This document shows positions 35,309-42,658 of a stretch of DNA of 51,737 bases, one piece after another. The DNA lies in NCBI GenBank assembly GCA_031553505.1, contig JAVBLP010000024.1, positions 1-51,737 of the forward strand, read 5' to 3'. The position numbers and the translations under genes were made by a program. Source of the DNA: JAVBLP01 sp031553505. GTDB taxonomy: Bacteria > Elusimicrobiota > Endomicrobiia > Endomicrobiales > Endomicrobiaceae. The notes beneath the pieces were generated by a model. The model did not search any database, had not been told where the DNA came from, and worked only from the letters and a program-made list of their open reading frames with translations. Every line of letters begins with the position of its first letter. Within the stretch, counting starts at the first letter, position 1.

Positions 35309-35680
35309 TCAATGAAGAGTAGTATTCTTGATTTTTATTTCGCTGATAAGATATTTAAATCTTTTATCAGAGAGTAAATTTTTATTTTTATGCAAATTAC
35401 TAAGCATTTTTGCAGGTACATTAATATTAGGGATGATAACAGTAGATATTTTATTGTCTTTGTTATTGCAAAAATCCATCATTTGCATAAGTTTTAAACT
35501 ATTTGCATTTTTTGGTTTGGAACAACCTGCATCAATAAATTTTTTGACTATATGTAACCCGAATTTTTTAGCAAATGCAGAGATGATTGCTTCTTGTGCA
35601 GATAAAATTACTTTGCTTTCTTGTCCTTTTGTTTCAGTTCTGTAATAGACTACTGCATTTTTTGATATATTTTTTTTCAT
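35309..35680 (-). CDS. Catalytically dead serine-recombinase N-domain paralogue
   Basis: This 123-residue protein aligns along its length with the catalytic domain of the downstream recombinase: AVVYYRTETKGQ against AVIYCRVSTEEQ, LSAQEAIISAFAKKFG against LSNQEKRCREFAAQHG, and MMDFCNNKDNKISTVII against MLNFCFTKKNNISAVIC. The nucleophile Ser is replaced by Glu, and the KVDRFTR active-site segment becomes NINVPAK. It therefore cannot cut DNA. It may act as a regulatory or structural subunit, or be decaying. It lies between the full recombinase and a separate recombinase-domain protein, on the same strand. Confidence 0.6.
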   Translation of the reverse strand: MKKNISKNAVVYYRTETKGQESKVILSAQEAIISAFAKKFGLHIVKKFIDAGCSKPKNANSLKLMQMMDFCNNKDNKISTVIIPNINVPAKMLSNLHKNKNLLSDKRFKYLISEIKIKNTTLH

Positions 35681-35752
35681 TCAATTTCCTCTTTAGTTTT
35701 TTCTGCTCAGAAGCATAAGATTTAAAGTCTTACGCTTCAGGCAGAATGATTT

Positions 35753-36166
35753 TTACTTCTGTGTAGTGTTAATTTTCTTGAAAATATCTTCACTTATCAA
35801 TGGCTCATGAATTGCTTTGATTAAGTTGCCTTCGTATTTTATCAAACCACAGTAGACTGGATTTTTAATAATCCGTGCAATCTGCCCCAATGAAAGAAAA
35901 ATATTTTTAGATTTTAAAATATCTGATATTTCTCTTACTTTTTTACCGTCGTTTGTAAGAATAAAAATTAGTTTAACATATTCAGCATTACTGTCAGGGA
36001 ATAATTGTCTTTTTCCTGCGGAATTATTGTCAAAAGAATAGCCAAAGGTTTTGTGCAGATATCTGCCATTTAATATCGCCTCTCTCATGCCTGCCTTAGT
36101 CCTATTAGAACAAAGACTGATGTAAGATTTTTCTATGGATTTTATAAGTTCTTGTTGAGTATTCAT
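35753..36166 (-). CDS. Stand-alone recombinase DNA-binding domain
   Basis: This 137-residue protein matches only the central recombinase domain of large serine recombinases: NRTKAGMREAILNGRYLHKTF, cut here at a convenient point, then IARIIKNPVYCGL and KAIHEPLISEDIF. It has no catalytic domain or zinc ribbon. Its start overlaps the stop of the upstream 73-residue gene (ATGA), so it is translationally coupled. It could bind the attachment site as an accessory or directionality protein, or be a remnant split from an ancestral recombinase. Gene order is domain 2 then domain 1, which a simple nonsense mutation would not produce. Confidence 0.6.
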   Translation of the reverse strand: MNTQQELIKSIEKSYISLCSNRTKAGMREAILNGRYLHKTFGYSFDNNSAGKRQLFPDSNAEYVKLIFILTNDGKKVREISDILKSKNIFLSLGQIARIIKNPVYCGLIKYEGNLIKAIHEPLISEDIFKKINTTQK

Positions 36167-36384
36167 TTTATTACCTCCTTTTTATTTAGTGTTTTTCCTT
36201 TTAAAAATGCATCAAGGGCAATTTCTGCCATTTTTAGAAGTTCTTCAATTAATTTTTCCTTATCTTCTTCCGTCATATCAAGTTCTGTTAAAAACTCTTT
36301 ATAGCAGTTAACTGTCTGGCTTCTCATGCTTTCATAGTCAAAGTCAAATTCTAATTGTTTTGGCTTGTCGTTATCACTTTGCAT
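36163..36384 (-). CDS. Small acidic helical protein, start of the recombinase operon
   Basis: This 73-residue protein, rich in Asp, Glu and Lys (KQLEFDFDYESMRSQ, then EEDKEKLIEELLKMAE), is predicted all-helical. No family is recognised. GGAGAG precedes ATG 36384. It overlaps the recombinase-domain gene by 4 nt, so it is expressed with it. Confidence 0.55.
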   Translation of the reverse strand: MQSDNDKPKQLEFDFDYESMRSQTVNCYKEFLTELDMTEEDKEKLIEELLKMAEIALDAFLKGKTLNKKEVIK

Positions 36385-36457
36385 TGTTTACTCTCCTTCT
36401 ATACTTCGCCTTCGGTTTGTTTATGGCGATTGTTTTTTGTGTCTTGAATAATTCCAT
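36374..36457 (-). CDS. Possible 27-residue basic leader peptide
   Basis: This short ORF begins MELFKTQKTIAINK, ends YRRRVNNAK, and has AGGAG and AAAGGA just upstream of its ATG. Its stop overlaps the start of the next gene (ATGCAAAGTGA), a layout typical of coupled or leader-peptide translation. The strong positive charge suggests nucleic-acid contact or a ribosome-exit effect. Coding status is inferred from the ribosome site and overlap only. Confidence 0.4.
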   Translation of the reverse strand: MELFKTQKTIAINKPKAKYRRRVNNAK

Positions 36458-36688
36458 TGTCCTTTTCTCCTTTTTGCTTCCTTATTAATCATTGTTATTC
36501 TCCCATTGGCTGATTTCAGCCGATTTGTTCAACTCTTTCCAGGTTTTCAATCAATAAGCATCACCACCTTTTTTAATTTTATCGCAGCTGCGTTTCTGCG
36601 GTCATAAGCATATCATATATCTTGAATTGCATCAATAAAACGCATTGATTTTTCAATATGTTTTAGTTATTTTATAAATGGCTAAAAA

Positions 36689-36718
36689 AGGCTTTTATAT
36701 ATCAAAAAAAGCCTCTTT
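36689..36718. terminator. Terminator-like hairpin in the recombinase upstream region
   Basis: AGGCTTTT pairs with AAAAGCCT over 8 bp, with A-rich and T-rich flanks. Either direction is possible. Confidence 0.4.
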
Positions 36719-36790
36719 TAACATTTTAAGTTGTGGTTTTAGCTGAAAGGTTGATTTAAGACGGAATATTATGATATGTGCAAAAAATAA

Positions 36791-36829
36791 AAAAGACTTA
36801 TCGTCGTGAAACGAAAAGTCTCTTTTTTT
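36791..36829. terminator. Terminator downstream of the winged-helix gene (bidirectional)
   Basis: AGACTT and CGT pair with ACG and AAGTCT, flanked by A runs on the left and T runs on the right. It lies about 50 nt beyond the end of the regulator gene, whose transcription runs leftward into it. Confidence 0.6.
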
Positions 36830-36880
36830 AAATAAACTTCCTGCTAGTGCTAGAAGAGTTTAACGTTGTTGCTTTTGTAA

Positions 36881-38068
36881 CTATTTCTTAAAACTTAGCA
36901 TTATATAGCCCTTTGCTTTAGGAAAAGTTATTTCCATAGTTTTTATTTTTGTAACTTTAAAATGCTTACGCAAATCGTCAGCATAATCTTTTAGTTTATC
37001 AGCAATGCTGTCATCTTTTGTATCTTTGCCTCGTGCTTTATTAATAGCTGTTTGAATAGTAACTGGTTTGCCTATGTTTTCTAGAAGGGTAATCAATAAT
37101 CGGAATTGGTTTGTATCTGTATTATTAAAGTTAAAATTTTCATCGTCGCCTAAGTAAATCACTTTACCAGTTTCTTTATTAACGATAATATAAGGTTGAT
37201 GTATAATACAATTTTTCATTTCTTCAGGGTTCTGTAAAATTTTAATTTTTAGAGAGGGAGTATAGCTTAGTGGTGCATGTTCTATGTTAATAAATTTCTG
37301 CTTAGATAGCGATAATAACGCTTCAATCCATCTTACTTCATTATCTTGAATATCGTTAAAGTCAATAGGAAATGGTTTTTTTTTATAATCTTTATAAAAA
37401 TTTGATAATAGTTCAGATATTTTTCTTATTTGCGTTTCGTAGGGATAAGCCCGCTTATTAAAAAATTCTAATTTATTACTTTCAAAATTTTTTATGTAAC
37501 CACTTAAAAATTTTTTAATTTCTGTTATAGATTTTGGGTATTTAAGTAATATGTAATGGCGTTTATATTTTTTATACTGCGATTCAAGATTGTTAATATC
37601 ATCTATGGTTAAACAATCTTCTAATGCAGCGATGGTTTCTAAATCAGTTTCCATATCATCAGTATTATTACATTGCAAACTTGCCAGATAATCTTGAGAG
37701 AATTTAAAGCCAGTATAATTGTTAGATAGTATATCCATTCCTATTTCAGAATTTGGTTCTTCAAGTACAAAATATTTGCTTAAATCATAATACTCAAGCA
37801 ATCTTATAAAATCTTGGAAATCGTTTTGATGTATAAAGTTTTCAATGGTGGTTATGTCTTCAGGGTAAGATGTTTTTGTCCTAGGTATTATAGCTGAAAG
37901 TAAAAAATGAAGAAGAGTTTCTGGAAGATAAATTTTATCTTTTTCAGTTTTTTTGTTTTCAAATGGAACATAGTCTTGTTCAGTATAAATATCTTCGTTA
38001 GAAATAATAGAGGAAGGATCTATTGGTTCTGATTTTTTGGAGTCTTTTACTTTTTTTGACTTTTTCAT
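36881..38068 (-). CDS. Winged-helix protein, probable regulator of the NurA-HerA operon
   Basis: This protein of about 395 residues starts at ATG 38068 with AGGA 5 nt upstream; a longer form from 38146 would lack a ribosome site and overlap the operator. The N-terminus is Lys-rich, then acidic. The central 250 residues are helical and unrecognised. The last 85 residues resemble an OmpR-type winged helix: FRLLITLLENIGKPVTIQTA, then ADKLKDYADDLRKHF and a beta wing. Divergence from the nuclease-helicase operon across a short region with a perfect palindrome suggests it senses a signal and controls both directions. It may instead be a structural member of the system. Confidence 0.5.
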   Translation of the reverse strand: MKKSKKVKDSKKSEPIDPSSIISNEDIYTEQDYVPFENKKTEKDKIYLPETLLHFLLSAIIPRTKTSYPEDITTIENFIHQNDFQDFIRLLEYYDLSKYFVLEEPNSEIGMDILSNNYTGFKFSQDYLASLQCNNTDDMETDLETIAALEDCLTIDDINNLESQYKKYKRHYILLKYPKSITEIKKFLSGYIKNFESNKLEFFNKRAYPYETQIRKISELLSNFYKDYKKKPFPIDFNDIQDNEVRWIEALLSLSKQKFINIEHAPLSYTPSLKIKILQNPEEMKNCIIHQPYIIVNKETGKVIYLGDDENFNFNNTDTNQFRLLITLLENIGKPVTIQTAINKARGKDTKDDSIADKLKDYADDLRKHFKVTKIKTMEITFPKAKGYIMLSFKK

Positions 38069-38093
38069 AGTTATCCTAAAAATAGTTTTATTT

Positions 38094-38122
38094 ATAATAA
38101 TATTTTTAGCATTAAAGTTCAA
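38094..38122 (-). promoter_or_regulatory. Promoter of the winged-helix gene
   Basis: On the minus strand: TTGAAC (38122-38117), 17-nt spacer, TATTAT (38099-38094), about 26 nt before the start codon. The -35 lies inside the palindrome at 38112-38128. Confidence 0.5.
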
Positions 38123-38128
38123 CTTTAA
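38112..38128. promoter_or_regulatory. Perfect 17-bp palindrome, candidate operator of the defence-like locus
   Basis: TTAAAGTT-C-AACTTTAA has perfect 8-bp arms. It overlaps the -35 of the regulator promoter and lies about 110 bp before the nuclease start, the expected position for a self-controlling regulator. Confidence 0.55.
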
Positions 38129-38238
38129 GATTGTTTGATATGACATTTAGCTTTTGCTACAATTATCAATATATTGTTACACTGTATATATTGTGCTTAT
38201 TAAGTTTGATTTCTTATAGTTTAGTTATGGGGTTTCTT

Positions 38239-39405
38239 ATGAGTGAAAAAATTTTAAGTATTTTAACGAAAGAGACAGGTGGAAAAAGCTATAAAGCGCA
38301 TAAATATAGTTTAGATAATACCGAAAGGACAAGTATTGAGTATAGTGAACATGATAAACAGATTATTTGGAAAAAAACTGCAGAAACACAATCAAATAGA
38401 AGTTATGTGAATATAGAGACATTAAGTGGAAAAATAAAATCAAATCAACAAATACTAAATTATTTTTTGGATGGTTCACGGAGAGTTTTTAAAGTTGATG
38501 AAAATTCTTATCCGGATTCTAGTGGCAGAAGTAAAATCTATCCAATCATTGCCGGTCAAATAGGGGTAGCTTGTTGTTATCGCAAAGAACGTAAAATGAT
38601 ACCTGAGAAATTTAAAAGAGAACTTGTTATAGCAGTCCCTGATATAGCAAATGCAGATGGAAAATCTGGTTTTTTTCCTGCAATAGTGAAGAAGGTTAAT
38701 GAAAGTTCAAGACTAAAGGAAATTAAGTTAAATCTTGCAAGTATTTTACAATATAAAACAAATAATGAAGAAAAAAAGTTTGAAGATAGGGGAATTGCGT
38801 GTATACAAGATAGAATGATAGAGAGAGAAAAAGAATTGGTTGCCGAACTTGTTAAAGAGAATAAATTAAACCATGATAATTATCTTGTTAAAGATGGTTC
38901 GCTTGAATACAGACCTCCTAAAGAATATAAAAACAATTCTCAAGAATATCAAATATTTAAAAACAACTATAATTGGGTTATTGGAATATCGAAAAATTTT
39001 AATGCTGAGATATGTATTGATACCACAGGAAAACCAAACCCCAGTTTTATAGCTGAATTGCCTTTATATCATCGCACTCCAGTGGCTTGTTTTGAGAATA
39101 AAGAGTTTTTAGGTGATATTCAATTTGCAGTTTGGTATTTGAGGATTAGAGATACAAAAAAAACTAGAAGCCCATTTGATGGTGTTGTGAAAATTGAAAA
39201 AATTCTTGTAACTGAAGAAGAGAAAACATATGGAATGGATAGTGAATTAGTAAATCTATTAAGTGCATATATTATCAATGAAAGAAATCCAGTTTGTTAT
39301 GGTTCAGATGGACGTTGGGCAAATCATATTTATCCTATTTATTTAACAGAAAGTTTTGCGAAGTCAAAATATATAAGTGCAGAAAGTTTTATGCAATTAT
39401 TTTAA
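38239..39405 (+). CDS. NurA-like nuclease
   Basis: This protein of about 388 residues carries the NurA motifs in order: LDGSRRVFKVD (Asp78), KDGSLEY (Asp219), then WVIGISKNF (Lys252), followed by HRTPV and AVWYLRI. NurA is an RNase H-like 5'-3' nuclease that works inside a HerA hexamer to resect DNA ends, and the HerA gene follows 14 nt later. ATG 38239 is chosen because GGGG precedes it and the family alignment begins there; the longer frame from 38131 adds a hydrophobic stretch that overlaps the operator. It is the first gene of a four-gene operon. Confidence 0.75.
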   Translation: MSEKILSILTKETGGKSYKAHKYSLDNTERTSIEYSEHDKQIIWKKTAETQSNRSYVNIETLSGKIKSNQQILNYFLDGSRRVFKVDENSYPDSSGRSKIYPIIAGQIGVACCYRKERKMIPEKFKRELVIAVPDIANADGKSGFFPAIVKKVNESSRLKEIKLNLASILQYKTNNEEKKFEDRGIACIQDRMIEREKELVAELVKENKLNHDNYLVKDGSLEYRPPKEYKNNSQEYQIFKNNYNWVIGISKNFNAEICIDTTGKPNPSFIAELPLYHRTPVACFENKEFLGDIQFAVWYLRIRDTKKTRSPFDGVVKIEKILVTEEEKTYGMDSELVNLLSAYIINERNPVCYGSDGRWANHIYPIYLTESFAKSKYISAESFMQLF

Positions 39406-39419
39406 TTTGGAGACAAAAA

Positions 39420-41108
39420 ATGAGTAAACTTATTGGAAGAATACTTGCCACAGAGAAGACTCCTACAACTATGGATAGATTTTGTTTTTGGACAAATATA
39501 GATATTAAGTTGCATGCATTTGATATTGTAAAAATAGAACATTTAAATAATTCTTTCACATTTGGCGTAATAGAGAATATTTCACATATTACTGATGCTC
39601 AAAGTTTTTTAACAAACTATATATCAAATGATTTTGGTGATGTAAATGCTGATGAGACAACATTAAGGGTAGGTATGAATTACGTTGAAGCAAAAGTTTC
39701 CTTCAATACGATAGATTTATATACTCCTGTTCATAACAATTCAAAAGTTTATTTAGCGACTGCTGATGAGATTACGCAAGCATTAGGGCTTAATAAAATA
39801 CAAAACCCTCTTACATGTGGTTATCTTAAAATGTATGAGGGGACTACAGAAGAAATTATGTTGCCTGTTAATTTAAATTCAAAGTTTATTCTTGGAAGAG
39901 AAGGAGCGCATTTAAACATTTCTGGTATTTCAGGACTAGCTTCAAAAACTTCCTACGCAATGTTTCTCATGAAGGCTATTCAAGAGAAATATTTACAGAA
40001 TACTGACGAAGATGATAGCGTTGCTTTTGTAATATTTAATGTAAAAGGCAAAGACCTTATGGCTATTGATAAAGAAAATGATTTCTCCGATGATGAAAAA
40101 GGCAGCAAGGAAACCACTCAAAAGCTATACAAAGAACTTGGATTGTCAGTAAATCCATTTCAACATGTTAAATATTATATCCCATATTCAGATAATACTT
40201 CTTCAAAGCAAAGTACATATCTTGGTAAAGATGATATAGAAAATTATATATCAAATAATAAATTGAAAAAATTTAAATATATATATTCTGATGATAAGGA
40301 AAATATTGAAATGATGTTCTCCAATATTGATGACCCTGCTCAAACAATGGAATCAATAATTAGCAAAATTATAGATGAAAATGATGCTGACTTTAAAGGG
40401 CTTACTACTTGGCGTGATTTTACTGATAAAATTTCAGAGAAATCTCAAAAGGGAAATACTTCAGATAAAGGTGATATTTCAGTTTTAAGTTGGCGGAAAT
40501 TTAAAAGAATAGTTAAAAAAGCAATTCAAGATGAGATGTTTGCTAATAGAGTAGATACTTCAAAGAAAGAGTGTAGACTGGCTAATGAATTGAAAGAAAT
40601 TAAGAAAAATGATGTTTATGTTGTAGATGTTGCGAAACTTCCAGAAGATAAACAGGCTTTTGTTTTTGGCGATGTAGTCAGTACTATATACAACCTAAAG
40701 CTTGGAGAATATGATGCTGAATCAGATAAAATAAAACCACCATCAAGGATTGTAATTTTTATAGATGAATTAAATAAATACGCTTCAAAAGATGTGCCCA
40801 AAACTTCTCCTATATTGAGAGAAATTTTGGATGTTACAGAAAGAGGACGTTCTTTAGGTGTTATATTGTTTGCTGCAGAGCAGTTCCGTTCTGCTATTCA
40901 TCCAAGGGTGACGGGTAATTGTGCTACACATGCTTATGGACGGACAAATTCTATAGAAACATCTACAAGAGATTACGGCAGTCTTCCTGATACATATAAA
41001 AATATGCTTACTCGTTTGGAACAAGGCGATTATATTATTCAAAATCCTGTCTTTAGGTCTTTGCTCAAAATTAAATTTCCAAAACCTGTGTATAAACAAT
41101 TTAAATAA
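39420..41108 (+). CDS. herA: HerA-like hexameric DNA translocase
   Basis: This protein of about 562 residues begins with a HAS-barrel-type domain (IGRILATEKTPTTMDRFCFW). An FtsK/HerA ATPase follows, with the P-loop GISGLASKTS (169-178, Lys176) and Walker B IVIFIDELNK (Asp449, Glu450). The late segment GRSLGVILFAAEQFRSAIHP matches the HerA sensor/arginine region. HerA pumps double-stranded DNA and feeds the NurA nuclease. GGAG lies 7 nt before ATG 39420. The Walker A has Ala-Ser before Lys where Gly-x is commoner, so a weaker or specialised P-loop is possible. Confidence 0.8.
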   Translation: MSKLIGRILATEKTPTTMDRFCFWTNIDIKLHAFDIVKIEHLNNSFTFGVIENISHITDAQSFLTNYISNDFGDVNADETTLRVGMNYVEAKVSFNTIDLYTPVHNNSKVYLATADEITQALGLNKIQNPLTCGYLKMYEGTTEEIMLPVNLNSKFILGREGAHLNISGISGLASKTSYAMFLMKAIQEKYLQNTDEDDSVAFVIFNVKGKDLMAIDKENDFSDDEKGSKETTQKLYKELGLSVNPFQHVKYYIPYSDNTSSKQSTYLGKDDIENYISNNKLKKFKYIYSDDKENIEMMFSNIDDPAQTMESIISKIIDENDADFKGLTTWRDFTDKISEKSQKGNTSDKGDISVLSWRKFKRIVKKAIQDEMFANRVDTSKKECRLANELKEIKKNDVYVVDVAKLPEDKQAFVFGDVVSTIYNLKLGEYDAESDKIKPPSRIVIFIDELNKYASKDVPKTSPILREILDVTERGRSLGVILFAAEQFRSAIHPRVTGNCATHAYGRTNSIETSTRDYGSLPDTYKNMLTRLEQGDYIIQNPVFRSLLKIKFPKPVYKQFK

Positions 41109-41119
41109 AGGATATGGCG

Positions 41120-42658
41120 ATGACAGATTATATATTCGGAGTAAATATTTTAGAAAACCTTACAACTGGGATGTATAAAGATTCAAAGGTGATATATCGT
41201 GAATATATACAAAATGCTTGTGACCAAATTGATAAAGCAATAAAGCAAAATATATTGACTCCTGAAAAGGGGCAGATTGAAATCTGGCTTGACCATAAAG
41301 GTAAAAAGATAACGATAAAAGATAATGCAACAGGTATAAAAAAAGATGATTTTCAAAGAGTTCTTTGCAGTATTGCTGATAGTGAAAAGAAAATAGGAGA
41401 AGATAAAGGTTTTAGAGGTATTGGGCGGTTATGTGGGCTTGCATATTGCAAAGAATTAATTTTTAAATCAAAAGCAAAAAATGAAAATATTGTTTCTATT
41501 ATGAAATGTGACGCAGCGAAAATGCGAAAGTTGATATCAGAGCATCAAAAAGGAAATAAAAAAACAATACAAGAGGTACTTGAGACAATAAATGAGTTTT
41601 CTTCTGAAAAAGGTGATAATAAAGAGGAGCATTTTTTTCAAGTCGAATTGATAAATATAAATGATACGAATAAAGATTTATTAGATTTTCAAAAAGTTAA
41701 AAATTATTTGTCTTTTATTGCTCCTGTTCCATATCAAAATACATTTATCTACAGAGATAAGATATATCACTATGCAAAGGAAAATAATATTAAAATAGAT
41801 GAATACAATATATTGCTAAATGGAGAAAGAATATTTAAAAAATATTCTGCCGATTTAAAGGAAAGTAGTGGTAAAAAATGCGATGAAATTGTCGATGTGG
41901 GTTTTCAAGAGTTTAAAGATGTAGATGATAGGTTGATTGCCTGGCTATGGTATGGCATATCAAGTTTTAAAGGGGTAATTGCAGAAAGTAATGAAATGCG
42001 TGGAATTAGATTGCGCAAAGCAAATATTCAAATCGGCAACGAAAAGACACTTCAAGATTTTTTTAAAGAATCACGAGGGAATAACTATTTTGTTGGTGAA
42101 TTGTTTGCTTTATCAAAGGATTTAATCCCTAATTCTCAGAGAAATTATTTTATTGAAAATGAAGATAGAGAAGTTTTTGAAAATAAGACACAAGAATTTT
42201 TTAAAGAGACGCTTCATAAAATATACTATGTTGCTTCTGATATAAACAGTGCTTATGATAAGAAGTTGACTTACGATAAGGCGGCAGTTGCTCCTAAGCA
42301 AGAGTTTATAGATAATGTCGATAAAGAAAAGCAGGAAAACGAATTAACAAACAAAAAAAATAAATCTGAGGAAGCAGATAATAAAATAGACAGACAAAAG
42401 CAAAAATATCAAAACAATGAGACAATAAAGAAAATAATTGATAGAGCCGAAAAAAATTATTATTCAAATAGACCACAAAGCAAGTCTTCTGAAAAAAAGC
42501 CTTTAGCTTTTACTGCAAAACCATTCACACATACATTACCAAAATTGGACAGAAAACAGCGAAAACTTGTGTCTGCAATTTTAGCAATCGTTCAAGACTT
42601 TACAAATAAAGATGCCTTTGAAAAAATCAAAGAGAAGGTTTCGGAAGAATTTAAATGA
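41120..42658 (+). CDS. GHKL (Hsp90/MutL-type) ATPase of the NurA-HerA locus
   Basis: This protein of about 512 residues has a Bergerat ATP site at the start: EYIQNACDQIDKA (E28, N32, D35), DNATGI (D68, N69) and GFRGIG (97-102). All key residues are present, so it should bind and probably hydrolyse ATP, closing like a clamp. The rest is unrecognised, with a Lys/Glu-rich coiled coil (about 395-450) and a basic C-terminus. AAAGGA is 7 nt before ATG 41120, better placed than ATG 41114. It follows herA by about 11 nt and overlaps the radical SAM gene by 4 nt. A role as an ATP-driven sensor or scaffold for the nuclease is inferred. Confidence 0.72.
   Translation: MTDYIFGVNILENLTTGMYKDSKVIYREYIQNACDQIDKAIKQNILTPEKGQIEIWLDHKGKKITIKDNATGIKKDDFQRVLCSIADSEKKIGEDKGFRGIGRLCGLAYCKELIFKSKAKNENIVSIMKCDAAKMRKLISEHQKGNKKTIQEVLETINEFSSEKGDNKEEHFFQVELININDTNKDLLDFQKVKNYLSFIAPVPYQNTFIYRDKIYHYAKENNIKIDEYNILLNGERIFKKYSADLKESSGKKCDEIVDVGFQEFKDVDDRLIAWLWYGISSFKGVIAESNEMRGIRLRKANIQIGNEKTLQDFFKESRGNNYFVGELFALSKDLIPNSQRNYFIENEDREVFENKTQEFFKETLHKIYYVASDINSAYDKKLTYDKAAVAPKQEFIDNVDKEKQENELTNKKNKSEEADNKIDRQKQKYQNNETIKKIIDRAEKNYYSNRPQSKSSEKKPLAFTAKPFTHTLPKLDRKQRKLVSAILAIVQDFTNKDAFEKIKEKVSEEFK

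Larger units (their letters stand above)
36458..36880. other. Control region upstream of the recombinase operon
   Basis: No convincing gene. It contains the palindromes GGCTGATTTCAGCC (36508-36521) and CGCAGCTGCG (36583-36592), both possible protein-binding sites, and two terminator-like hairpins (36689-36718 and 36794-36829). Confidence 0.5.

Noticed and set aside
33732..36166. One recombinase gene broken into three by mutations
   Set aside because: The 33732-35222 gene is complete by itself, and the two fragments are in reversed domain order, so they derive from a different paralogue.
38131..38238. N-terminal membrane segment on the NurA-like protein
   Set aside because: The hydrophobic stretch would come from translating the promoter region. 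The family begins near ATG 38239, which has a ribosome site.
39294..39419. Longer N-terminus for the HerA-like protein starting at 39294
   Set aside because: It overlaps the end of the nuclease gene and lacks a ribosome site, while GGAG precedes ATG 39420.
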